Assembly (NCBI GenBank): GCA_938005655.1
Contig: CALLNA010000284.1
Coordinates: forward strand, 1 to 42,486
Direction: 5' to 3'
DNA from: an uncultured Novosphingobium sp.
Lineage (GTDB): Bacteria > Pseudomonadota > Alphaproteobacteria > Sphingomonadales > Sphingomonadaceae
DNA length: 42,486 nt
Below the pieces are notes generated by a model. The model saw only the letters and a list, made by a program, of their open reading frames with translations, had not been told where the DNA came from and searched no databases. The translations under genes were made by a program, and so were the position numbers. Shown one piece after another: positions 8,274-15,636 of the stretch. Within the stretch, counting starts at the first letter, position 1. Each line of letters starts with the position of its first letter.

Positions 8274-9598
8274 CGGCGGCGGGCGACCTCGAAGCTTTGC
8301 TCGGGCATCCAGGTCTCGATGACCTGTCCGGCCCCGGGAATGGTCGACATGACCCGCCAGGAGTAGGAGCCCGGCGGCAGCCTGGTCAGGGCGATGCTCG
8401 TGTCCTTCAGGCCCGGCTCGTCCACCAGCGGCACGGTGTCCCCGCTGCGCCGCAACTGGAAGCGGAAGATCGGCTCGCCGTCCGCCTCCGCGCTCCACTT
8501 GAACTGATAGCGCCCCCGTCCGCTGCGCAGCAGGGTCCCGATGATGCCGTTGCGGCGGCGCTCGAAGGCATAGGTCCGCGAGGCGCCCTCCAGCCCCCGG
8601 GCGTCGACGCCCGCCACCCGCGCGAAGTAGGTTCCCGCCGGCAGCGAGGGCAGCGCGAAGGCCGGCTGGCCGGACTCGTCCTCGGCGATGGAATCGAGCA
8701 GCCCGGCATCGCGCGCGATCTCGATCCGATACTTTCTTGCGCCCGGCAGCGGGGCGAGCGCGAATTCCAGCCGCTCCCCGGTCTGCGGCCGCCCCGCGTC
8801 GACGAGCGCGGGCGCATCGAGCAAGGCCGAGACCTCGGTCCCGAGCCCCGCCCCGAGCGCGATCCCGTGCCGCGTGACGACCAGGCGCTCGCCGCTCGCC
8901 GGCGCGCTCGCGGGCTGCACCGCGACCTTGCCTTCGTCGACCTCGGTCAGGGCGATGCCGGTCGTCTCGTCATAGGCCGAGCGGAACACCGTGCCCCGCA
9001 CCGCCGCATGGCTGACCGGCGTCGTGACCCGGAACGTGCTGCCCGCGTCCGGCATCGGCGTGACCGTGGCCCGGGCCCTGCCGTTCTCCAGCCGGAACTC
9101 CCGCTCGACCGCCCCGGTCAGCAGGACGCGCCGCAGGCGCAGGATCCGGACCGCGCTCTGCGAGGGGATGGCGACGGTGCTCTGGTCGGACAGGCGCAGG
9201 GTCACGAACGAATTGCGGCCGGTGGCGATGGCCGCCCCCTCGCCCAGGGTCTCGCCCCGGACCGCCGCGTGGGCCCCGCCAGGGCCGCTCACCGAGACCT
9301 GCCCGCTGAAGGCCTCGACCCTGGCCGGGGTCTCCGCGTCGCGCAGCGCGCGCCGGGGGATGCGCAACCGGGTCTGCGCGTAGATCAGGTCGAGATCGCG
9401 AATCCGGTTGAGCCGGGCGACCTCGCGCGCCGTCCGCTGCCCGGCGACGAAGGCCGCGCCCAGCGAGTAGAGGGTGTCGCCGGGCCGAATGCGGTAGAGC
9501 ACGGTCTCGGGATCGGCCTCGCGGGCCCGCGCCGGCCCGGCGGCGAGCAAGGCCAGGAGCCCGGCCATGGCCAGGGTCGAGAGCCGCCTTCCCGTCAT
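8270..9598 (-). CDS. Periplasmic LysM-FecR domain protein
   Basis: A 442-residue exported protein. A signal peptide (about 1-22) is followed by a LysM domain (about 30-76, with RIRPGDTLYSLG), which usually binds peptidoglycan or chitin-like sugars. Next comes a FecR-type beta domain (about 95-190, with AAIATGRNSFVTLRL and the SHAAVRGTVFR segment) and a C-terminal part with fibronectin-like repeats ending in motifs such as LPPGSYSWRV. The start at 9598 overlaps the upstream regulator stop as ATGA, and its own stop overlaps the kinase start. FecR of iron transport is a transmembrane anti-sigma factor, but this protein has no membrane anchor apart from the signal peptide and no sigma factor beside it. 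The context instead suggests a periplasmic input or scaffold for the CHASE2 kinase. That role is inference. Confidence 0.88.
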   Translation of the reverse strand: MTGRRLSTLAMAGLLALLAAGPARAREADPETVLYRIRPGDTLYSLGAAFVAGQRTAREVARLNRIRDLDLIYAQTRLRIPRRALRDAETPARVEAFSGQVSVSGPGGAHAAVRGETLGEGAAIATGRNSFVTLRLSDQSTVAIPSQSAVRILRLRRVLLTGAVEREFRLENGRARATVTPMPDAGSTFRVTTPVSHAAVRGTVFRSAYDETTGIALTEVDEGKVAVQPASAPASGERLVVTRHGIALGAGLGTEVSALLDAPALVDAGRPQTGERLEFALAPLPGARKYRIEIARDAGLLDSIAEDESGQPAFALPSLPAGTYFARVAGVDARGLEGASRTYAFERRRNGIIGTLLRSGRGRYQFKWSAEADGEPIFRFQLRRSGDTVPLVDEPGLKDTSIALTRLPPGSYSWRVMSTIPGAGQVIETWMPEQSFEVARRR

Positions 9599-10284
9599 TC
9601 CGCCCCCTCCTCCAGCCGATAGCCATAGCCGTAGATCGTGGTGAGCCTGAACCCGTTCGCCGGCTCGAGCCGGAGCTTCGCCCGGATGCGCGAGACGTGG
9701 CTGTCGAGCGTGCGCGTCGAGACCTCGGGATCGATCCCCCAGACCGTCTCCAGAACATAGGCGCGCGACAGGGCGCAGTTCAGGTTCCGGAAGATCAGCA
9801 GGCTCAGGTTGAATTCCTTCTGGGTGAGGACGATCTCCTCGTCGCCGATCGTCACGGTACGGCCGGCGCTCTGGAAGACGTAGCGCCCGAAGCACTCGTT
9901 GCGCTTGCCCGGCACGCCGACCGAGCGCCGCAGCAGGGCCTCGACCCGGGCGAGGAGCACGGCGGGCCGGAACGGCTTGGTCACGAAATCGTCGGCCCCC
10001 GCCCGCAGGCCCGCCACGATGTCCTCGTCGGCGGCGCGATTGGTCAGCAGCAGCACGGGAACCCGGCTGCCGATGCCGTTGCGGATCCATTCGAGCACCT
10101 GGAGCCCGGACAGGTCGGGCACCTGCCAGTCGAGCACGAACAGGTCGAAGTGCTCCCGGTGCAGGGATCGCGTCAGGTCGCGGCCGCTGGTGAAGCTGAC
10201 GCTGTCGAACCCCGCGTCCCCGATCAGCCGTTCGACCGTTTCCAACACGGCGACATCGTCGTCCAAAAGCGCGATGCGCGTCAT
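9595..10284 (-). CDS. OmpR-family response regulator
   Basis: A 229-residue two-component regulator and first gene of the operon. The receiver domain (about 1-115) has the acidic pair in LLDDD, the phospho-acceptor D52 (LDWQVPDLSG) and the conserved Lys in FVTKPF. The C-terminal winged helix (about 130-225) has the OmpR-type recognition region ending in IYGYGYRLEE. The start at 10284 is preferred to an upstream in-frame start because the receiver fold begins right there (MTRIALLDDD) and a GGGAG ribosome site lies on the minus strand about 8-12 bases upstream. The stop overlaps the FecR start (ATGA). It should receive phosphate from the CHASE2 kinase. The targets cannot be read, though autoregulation through the AT-rich divergent gap is plausible. 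Confidence 0.93.
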   Translation of the reverse strand: MTRIALLDDDVAVLETVERLIGDAGFDSVSFTSGRDLTRSLHREHFDLFVLDWQVPDLSGLQVLEWIRNGIGSRVPVLLLTNRAADEDIVAGLRAGADDFVTKPFRPAVLLARVEALLRRSVGVPGKRNECFGRYVFQSAGRTVTIGDEEIVLTQKEFNLSLLIFRNLNCALSRAYVLETVWGIDPEVSTRTLDSHVSRIRAKLRLEPANGFRLTTIYGYGYRLEEGAE

Positions 10285-10388
10285 CAGATAATGACTCCCG
10301 GCAAGCCGCCCCATGCACTTGTGCGCTGCCTCGACAGCGCCCCTTAGCAAGTTTCCGCCGATTCCCGAGCGCGCATTTGCATGATTTT

Positions 10389-10396
10389 ACAATTGT
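10389..10396. promoter_or_regulatory. Candidate operator in the divergent gap upstream of the response regulator
   Basis: ACAATTGT is a perfect 8-base palindrome inside the only AT-rich patch (about 10370-10405) of the 216-base gap between the response regulator and the small gene at 10501. The position suits an operator or core promoter, but the match is short and could be chance. Confidence 0.25.
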
Positions 10397-10500
10397 TCAC
10401 ATCTCCTCCCGCCCGCTTCGTGCGATGATGCGGCATCGCCGGCGGACGGAACGCCGCCTTGCCGGAAAGCACGCGCGAAGCAGGGACAGGGAACGACGCC

Positions 10501-10704
10501 ATGGGCGAAAGTCGAGGAAGCGGTCCGCTGACCACCCCGGAGACGGCCGGCCTCGGCGACATCCGCACGGCCATAACCCACCTCAAATGCGCGCTGACGG
10601 CGCTCGACCGCACCGACGCCCAGATCGCCGCCATCTACGCCGAAATGGCCCTCAGCCTGTGCATCGACGAAATGCACCGGACCGACATCACCCACGCGGG
10701 ATGA
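10501..10704 (+). CDS. Small hypothetical protein, 67 residues
   Basis: A short acidic/amphipathic product with a helical core (DIRTAITHLKCALTALDR, then AQIAAIYAEMAL). The ATG at 10501 is preceded by a purine-rich AGGGA about 12 bases upstream; an in-frame ATG at 10459 would add 14 unconvincing residues. I recognise no family. It is divergent from the signalling operon and convergent with the KDPGal aldolase gene, 40 bases away. Coding potential is supported only by the helical, low-Arg composition, in contrast to the Arg-rich opposite strand. Confidence 0.5.
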   Translation: MGESRGSGPLTTPETAGLGDIRTAITHLKCALTALDRTDAQIAAIYAEMALSLCIDEMHRTDITHAG

Positions 10705-10744
10705 CCTGACCGCGACAGGCAAGTGTCCGTGCCGTGAGACGCGC

Positions 10745-11374
10745 TCAGCGGGCGTTCAGGGCGGAGATCATGTCCCCGGCCTTGCGCGCCACCTCGGCCG
10801 GCGCGTCGCCGGGGCGGAACAGGCTTCCGCCGACGGCGACGCCTTGTGCGCCGGCTGCGAACCAGTCGGCCAGGTTGGCCGTGGAGACGCCGCCGACCGC
10901 CCAGATGCCGACCTCGCGCGGCAGGACCTCGCCGATGGCCTTGAGGTGCTGCGGGCCGAGCGAGCCGGCGGGGAACAGCTTCAGCCGGCGGGCCCCCGCG
11001 CCGATCGCGGCGAAGGCTTCGCTCGGGGTCATGAAGCCCGGCATCACCTCCAGGCCCAGCGCGACGCCGCGCGCGATCACGTCGGGGGCAGTGTTGGGCG
11101 TGACCATCAGGCGCGCGCCGAGGGCGGCGAGGCGCTCGACGGAGGGGATGTCGAGCACGGTGCCGGCGCCGATCGCGGCAATGTTACCGAACTCGGCCTG
11201 GATCGCGGCGATGCTCTCGAAAGGATCGGGCGAGTTCAGTGGGACCTCGATCATGCGGACCCCGGCCTCGACCAGGGCCGCGGCGATTTCCACCGCTTCG
11301 CCGGGGACCAGGCCGCGCAGGATGGCGACCAGCGGCGGGGCGCCCTCGGCAAGGAGGCGGTCAATCGTCGGCAT
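10745..11374 (-). CDS. dgoA: 2-dehydro-3-deoxy-6-phosphogalactonate aldolase
   Basis: A 209-residue class I aldolase of the KDPG/KDPGal family. It splits 2-keto-3-deoxy-6-phosphogalactonate to pyruvate and glyceraldehyde 3-phosphate, the last step of the De Ley-Doudoroff pathway. Family landmarks are AILRGLVPGEA at the N-terminus, RMIEVPLNSP with the conserved Glu, GAGTVL, and the Schiff-base lysine K132 in RRLKLFPAGSLG. The start at 11374 is set by GGGAG about 7 bases upstream. It overlaps the kinase stop by 14 bases, so the two are coupled. The preference for KDPGal over KDPG is inferred from the adjacent DgoK. It is the last gene of the minus-strand operon. Confidence 0.92.
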   Translation of the reverse strand: MPTIDRLLAEGAPPLVAILRGLVPGEAVEIAAALVEAGVRMIEVPLNSPDPFESIAAIQAEFGNIAAIGAGTVLDIPSVERLAALGARLMVTPNTAPDVIARGVALGLEVMPGFMTPSEAFAAIGAGARRLKLFPAGSLGPQHLKAIGEVLPREVGIWAVGGVSTANLADWFAAGAQGVAVGGSLFRPGDAPAEVARKAGDMISALNAR

Positions 11375-12245
11375 CGAGTTCTCCCAGTCCGGCCAGGACG
11401 CAAGCGTCGCCGTCGAGCCGCAGCGGCGCGGCCGGGGCGTCGATAGCGCGGGCATAGCGAGCGGTTAGCGCCGCATCGCCGATCAGCGTGATGTCCAGCC
11501 CTGGCAACCCGGCCTGCCGGGCCTCGGCCAGCTCGCTGCCGATCAGCAGGCCGGAGAGGAACTCGCGCGCCCAGGCGTCGCCGCAGCCGTCGCGGAGCTG
11601 GCGCGAGCGGGCTTCGAACAGCGCGCCGACCGGGCCGCCCTGCCCGGCGCGTTCAAGGCCGGCGGCGAAGCCCCCCCCGGCGTCGCCGCCCTCCGCGCGG
11701 GCGGCGAGCAGGCTCGAGCCTTGCAGCAGGGCGTAGAGTTCCCCCGTCAGGAAGGTGCGGAAGCCGGTAATCGCCCCGTCGCGCACCGTGGCCCATTTGC
11801 TGTGGGTGCCGGGGAGGACAAAGGTCCGCGCTCCCGCGCCCAGCTCGGGGCGGAGGCGCAGGGCGCCGTAGATCTGCGCTTCCTCGCCGCGCATCACGTC
11901 CGGCCGCCCTTGCGCGTCGCGGCAGGCGAGGCCGGCGCCGAGGCGCAGCGCGGCGCCGTGCCATTCCGCCGCGAGGGCCGCGCGGCGCCACTGGCGCGCG
12001 GCGGCGGGGCAATCGGCATAGGGCGCCTCGCGCAGGCCGTTGCGCGCGCCGGCCATGCCGCAGAGCGTGATCCGCTCCAGCCGGCCTGCCGCGAGCCAGG
12101 GCGCGAGAGCTTCGCGCAGCGCCTCGTCCGGGGTCGCGCGCAGTTGCCCGATGCCCGGCCCGGTCAGCCGGTCCAGCGGCGCGCCGGTCCCCTCCACGCG
12201 CCACAGGCGCAGGCGGGTCGTGCCCCAGTCGCCGAAGACCCGCAT
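11361..12245 (-). CDS. dgoK: 2-dehydro-3-deoxygalactonokinase
   Basis: A 294-residue DgoK-family kinase that phosphorylates 2-keto-3-deoxygalactonate at O6 with ATP. The N-terminal FGDWGTTRLRLW is the family's phosphate-binding start, and LPGTHSKWATVRDGAI and FLTGELYALL are hallmark blocks. Length matches the family. The ATG at 12245 fits exactly the start of the fold, 4 bases after the lactonase stop. Its product is the substrate of the next gene's aldolase, with which it overlaps by 14 bases. This pair commits the hexose acid to central metabolism. Confidence 0.93.
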   Translation of the reverse strand: MRVFGDWGTTRLRLWRVEGTGAPLDRLTGPGIGQLRATPDEALREALAPWLAAGRLERITLCGMAGARNGLREAPYADCPAAARQWRRAALAAEWHGAALRLGAGLACRDAQGRPDVMRGEEAQIYGALRLRPELGAGARTFVLPGTHSKWATVRDGAITGFRTFLTGELYALLQGSSLLAARAEGGDAGGGFAAGLERAGQGGPVGALFEARSRQLRDGCGDAWAREFLSGLLIGSELAEARQAGLPGLDITLIGDAALTARYARAIDAPAAPLRLDGDACVLAGLGELDADD

Positions 12246-12249
12246 GGGC

Positions 12250-13122
12250 CTAGGCCAGCCGCACGGCGGGCAGGACGCGGCCCGGCGCGGGCGCGGTGAA
12301 GGCGAACAGGCCGCCGGCCGCCGGCTGGCGCGCCAGCGCGGCCTCGTCCAGCCCGACCCGGGCCGAGGTGACATAGGCGGTGCGCAGGTCCGGCCCGCCG
12401 AAGGCGAGCTTGGTCGGCCGGGCGCAGGGCATGGCGACCTGGAGCAGCAGGGTTCCGTCGGGGGCATAGCGGCGCACGGCCCAGCCGTCCCACAGGGCAA
12501 CCCACAGGCAGTCCTCGCTGTCGACCACCACACCGTCGGGATAGCCCTCGTCCTCGGTCAGCCGGACGAAGACCTCGCCCTCGGCGGCGAGCGCGCCGTC
12601 CTCCAGCGCGATGCGCCAGATCGTCCGCCGGCCGGAATCGACATGGTAGAGCGTGCGGCCGTCACAGCCGAGCGCCGGGCCGTTGGTCACGACCGCCCGC
12701 CAGCCGCTGGCGCGGACCTCGCCCCGGTCGAGGCAATGCAGGGCGCCGGTCGGCTGCTCCTCGGCATCGTCCATCGTCCCGAACCACAGCCGCCCGGCAT
12801 CATCGACCGTGGCGTCGTTGGTGCGGTTATGCGGCGGCATGGCCAGCGTGGCGAGAGGCCGGCCGAGCGCCTGCCCGTCGCCGTGGAACAGCCCGCCATC
12901 CGAGCCGACCACGAAGCCGCCGCCCGCCGCGGGCAGGATGAAGCTGGGCTGGCCGCCGACCTCGCGGGTCTCCCGCGCGCCGCTGGCGGGATCGAAGCGG
13001 TGGAGCCGGCCGCGCTTGATGTCGACGAAGCGCAGCGCCGCCTCCCCCGCGCACCACACCGGGCCTTCGCCCAGCATGGCGCCCAGGTCCCAGACGAGAT
13101 CCGGCTCGGGACGCGGGCTCAA
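12250..13122 (-). CDS. SMP-30/gluconolactonase-family sugar lactonase
   Basis: A 290-residue beta-propeller lactonase that should hydrolyse the aldonolactone made by the sugar 1-dehydrogenase. Metal-site residues of the SMP-30 family are visible: Glu in MLGEGPVW, Asn in VTNGPALG, and Asp in PDGVVVDSEDCLW. A TTG start at 13122 is chosen: it overlaps the preceding stop as TTGA, the fold starts at once (PDLVWDLGAMLGEGP), and all upstream in-frame starts lie inside the previous gene. Close relatives act on L-arabinono-, D-galactono- or gluconolactone. Given the neighbours, galactono- and arabinonolactone are most likely, by inference. Confidence 0.9.
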   Translation of the reverse strand: MSPRPEPDLVWDLGAMLGEGPVWCAGEAALRFVDIKRGRLHRFDPASGARETREVGGQPSFILPAAGGGFVVGSDGGLFHGDGQALGRPLATLAMPPHNRTNDATVDDAGRLWFGTMDDAEEQPTGALHCLDRGEVRASGWRAVVTNGPALGCDGRTLYHVDSGRRTIWRIALEDGALAAEGEVFVRLTEDEGYPDGVVVDSEDCLWVALWDGWAVRRYAPDGTLLLQVAMPCARPTKLAFGGPDLRTAYVTSARVGLDEAALARQPAAGGLFAFTAPAPGRVLPAVRLA

Positions 13123-14261
13123 GGCCGGCAGGCTTCGCCGCTCGCCGCCCAGGCGACCGCCTGCTCCAGCATCTGGACATAGACCGCGTCGCCATAGCGC
13201 TCGGGCCGATGGCCGATAGCCGAGTAGAACATCCGGCCCTTGTGTGCGCCGCTGCCGATGCAGCGGCTCCAGGCGATCGGGTGGTCGCCCATGCGCAGGC
13301 TCATCCCGGCCATGCCCTCGGGCTTGTAGGTGCTCTCGTCCAGCGTGGCGATGATCCGCGAGCCCGTGGCGCGGGGGTTGTTCTTGAACGAGTACCACTC
13401 GTCGTTGGCCTCCCACTCGGCGGGCAGGCCGCGGGAGACGGGATGGGCGGCGTCGTCCAGCTTGATCCGCGCGGTCTGGAACTGCGGGTTCATCGGGTGG
13501 GCGAGGAACCGCGCGCCGAGCAGCTCGTCGACGTACCAGTCCCAGAAATAGACCGGATCGCCCGCCGTGCCGTGGACGCCGACGAAGCCGCCGCCGTTCT
13601 CCATCCAGGCCTGGAAGGCGCGGCGCTGGCTGAGGGTGAGGACGTCGCCGCTGATGTTGTTCCAGATCACCGCGTCGAACCGGCGCAGGATCGCGGGGGT
13701 GAAGGCGCTGCCCTTGTCGGTCGTCACCAGGGCCCAGCCCTTGCGCTTCGCCATGGCGACGAAGGCGGCGTGGGCGGCATCGACCGAGGGGCCATCGCGG
13801 AAGCCGTTGATCTTCTCGAACAGCAGCACGCGCGGGCGGCCCTGCGGCAGGGTGAAGCGGGGCGGCACCACGTCGTAGCGCGCGCAGCGGGCCACCTTGT
13901 CGGCCCGCGTCACGGGAATCGCGGCCAGCTCGCGGTCGAGCGCGGCGAGGTCCGGCTGCTGCATGCGGAGGAAGCCGGCGGCCTCCTTGAGGCTGAGGAT
14001 CGCGGCGAAGCTCGGCGGGGTCGTGCCCATGAATTGGGCCGGCAGGCGGGTGCCGACGCCGGGCAGCGCCTTGTCCGCCACCGCCTTGGCCCGCGGGTTG
14101 AGCAGGATGTCGATCAGCGGCGAGGCCGTGGAATAGGGCGCGTCGCGCAGCGGGCAGTCGACCAGCGGAGCGGCGGCGGCGCTGGCGGCATGGGCCACGG
14201 CCGGGCCGGCGGCGGCGAGCAGGCAGGCCGCGCCGAGCAGGGTCTTGAGGATATGCTTCAT
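13119..14261 (-). CDS. Exported ThuA-like domain protein with an extra N-terminal domain
   Basis: A 380-residue protein with a signal peptide (about 1-25). Residues about 30-125 form a helical domain I do not recognise by name (SPLIDILLNPRAKAVADK, SFAAILSLKEAAGFLR). From about 140 a ThuA-like (class I amidotransferase-fold) domain follows, with VLLFEKINGFRD, WNNISGDVLTLSQRRAF, GGGFVGVHG and a C-terminal IGHRPERYGD. ThuA proteins are associated with sugar utilisation, but their reaction is not established. Start: ATG at 14261 overlaps the permease stop as ATGA with GGAGA upstream. Its stop overlaps the TTG start of the lactonase. The position within the operon implies a periplasmic role on the same sugar or its polymer. 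Confidence 0.85.
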   Translation of the reverse strand: MKHILKTLLGAACLLAAAGPAVAHAASAAAAPLVDCPLRDAPYSTASPLIDILLNPRAKAVADKALPGVGTRLPAQFMGTTPPSFAAILSLKEAAGFLRMQQPDLAALDRELAAIPVTRADKVARCARYDVVPPRFTLPQGRPRVLLFEKINGFRDGPSVDAAHAAFVAMAKRKGWALVTTDKGSAFTPAILRRFDAVIWNNISGDVLTLSQRRAFQAWMENGGGFVGVHGTAGDPVYFWDWYVDELLGARFLAHPMNPQFQTARIKLDDAAHPVSRGLPAEWEANDEWYSFKNNPRATGSRIIATLDESTYKPEGMAGMSLRMGDHPIAWSRCIGSGAHKGRMFYSAIGHRPERYGDAVYVQMLEQAVAWAASGEACRP

Positions 14262-15571
14262 GCCAGGTTCTCCGAAGGCAGGGCGGCGGTGGGCTTGCTG
14301 CCCCACAGCGCGTAGAAGATGATGTAGACCTCGCAGGCGACGGTCAGCCAGAACGAGTTCTGGAGGCCCACGGTATCGGCCAGCCAGCCCTGCACGACGA
14401 CCAGCGCGCCGCCCGCGATCGCCATGATCAGCAGGCCCGAGCCCTCCTCGGTCAGCGGGCCGAGGCCCTTGATGCCGAGCGCGAAGATCGTCGGGAACAT
14501 GATCGAGTGGCCGAGCCCGACCAGGATCAGCGCCCACATCCCCAGCGGGCCGTGGAGGGTCGCGGCGGCGATCATCACGACCATGGCGAAAAGGGCGAAG
14601 ACGGCCAGGGTCCTGTCGGCGGGAACCTTGCGCATGATGAAGGCCCCGGCGAAGCGGCCGACCATCATCCCGCCCCAGAAGAGCACGAGGTAGTTCGCCG
14701 CCTGGGCGTGGGTCATGTTGCCGATCTCGGGCTGCGAGACGAAGTTGATGAACAGGTTGGCGACGCCGATCTCGGCGATCAGGTAGATGAAGATCGCGAC
14801 GACCCCGAACACCAGGTTGCGGTGCTTCCACAGCGAGAGGTGCTTGCGCTCCGCGGCGGCGGCGCGGCGGGTCTCCTCGCCCAGGGTCGGGAGCTTGGCG
14901 CGGGCGATCACGAAGGCGATCACCACCAGCACGACCGCGACCAGCACGTAGGGAAGCTGCGTCGCCTGGGCATCGGCCATGCGCTGCTCCAGACTGACCG
15001 CCGTGCCCTCCAGCGTCGTGCCCGAGACCGTCCGGCTGAGGATCAGGTAGCCGCCGAAGTAAGGCGCGAAGAAGGTGCCCATCGAGTTGAACGCCTGGAC
15101 CAGGGTCAGGCGGCTCTCCGAGGTCTCCGGCGGGCCGATCACCGCGACGTAGGGATTGGCCGCGACCTGGAGCAGGGCGATGCCGCAGGCGACCACGAAC
15201 AGGGCGACCAGCGTCACCTCATAGGACGGTATCCGCGCCGCCGGGACCATGCCCAGCGCGCCGACCGCCATGATCGACAGGCCGATGACGATCGCCTTCT
15301 TGTAGCCGACCCGCTCGATCAGGAAGGCGGACGGCACCGAGGCGACGCCATAGGCGATGAACCACACGCTCTCGATCAGGGCGGTCTGGGTGTAGTTCAG
15401 CTCGAACACGCTCCTGAGGTGCGGCAGCAGCGTATTGTTGATGACCGTGATGAAGCCCCACATGAAGAACAGGGTGGCCAGCAGGGCCAGCGACTTGCCG
15501 TAGCCGCCGGAACCCGCGCTGGGCTGGCCGGCGGCGGCACCGGGACGGGCCGTGGGTGGGGCTGCGGGCAT
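14258..15571 (-). CDS. FucP-like sugar:proton symporter (MFS)
   Basis: A 437-residue polytopic major-facilitator permease of the FucP/GluP branch, which imports L-fucose, galactose or glucose with protons. The hallmark first helix ([20 protein letters not shown]) is present, as are [26 protein letters not shown], an ANPYVAVIG segment after helix 4 or so, and twelve hydrophobic stretches in all. Length equals the family's. The start at 15571 has AGAGG about 9-13 bases upstream; the N-terminal 25 residues are Pro/Ala-rich and cytosolic. It heads the minus operon, so transport is the first product made. D-galactose and L-arabinose, which share configuration at C2-C4, are the inferred substrates. 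Confidence 0.9.
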   Translation of the reverse strand: MPAAPPTARPGAAAGQPSAGSGGYGKSLALLATLFFMWGFITVINNTLLPHLRSVFELNYTQTALIESVWFIAYGVASVPSAFLIERVGYKKAIVIGLSIMAVGALGMVPAARIPSYEVTLVALFVVACGIALLQVAANPYVAVIGPPETSESRLTLVQAFNSMGTFFAPYFGGYLILSRTVSGTTLEGTAVSLEQRMADAQATQLPYVLVAVVLVVIAFVIARAKLPTLGEETRRAAAAERKHLSLWKHRNLVFGVVAIFIYLIAEIGVANLFINFVSQPEIGNMTHAQAANYLVLFWGGMMVGRFAGAFIMRKVPADRTLAVFALFAMVVMIAAATLHGPLGMWALILVGLGHSIMFPTIFALGIKGLGPLTEEGSGLLIMAIAGGALVVVQGWLADTVGLQNSFWLTVACEVYIIFYALWGSKPTAALPSENLA

Positions 15572-15590
15572 CGGGCATCCTCTCGTCGGG

Positions 15591-15617
15591 TTGATCTTGT
15601 TCTTGTATGAGTATATC
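15591..15617 (+). promoter_or_regulatory. Candidate promoter of the plus-strand dehydratase operon
   Basis: TTGATC (15591-15596) and TATATC (15612-15617) are 15 bases apart. The -10 overlaps that of the divergent operon. A transcript would start within a base or two of the ATG at 15627, which has no ribosome site, so the message may be leaderless. The whole gap is 55 bases, so the operator of the GntR regulator should lie here too. Confidence 0.4.
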
Positions 15618-15636
15618 CGGCATCCCATGCCGTCAA
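15610..15636 (-). promoter_or_regulatory. Candidate promoter of the minus-strand permease operon
   Basis: On the minus strand TTGACG (15636-15631) and TATACT (15615-15610) stand 15 bases apart, close to sigma-70 consensus with a slightly short spacer. This gives about a 30-base leader before the ATG at 15571. The -35 hexamer lies within the first codons of the divergent dehydratase gene. Confidence 0.5.

Noticed and set aside
8270..9598. Reading the FecR-domain protein as a classical iron-sensing anti-sigma factor
   Set aside because: There is no transmembrane helix between domains, no sigma-19-type gene beside it and no TonB receptor, while a LysM domain and a kinase operon are present.
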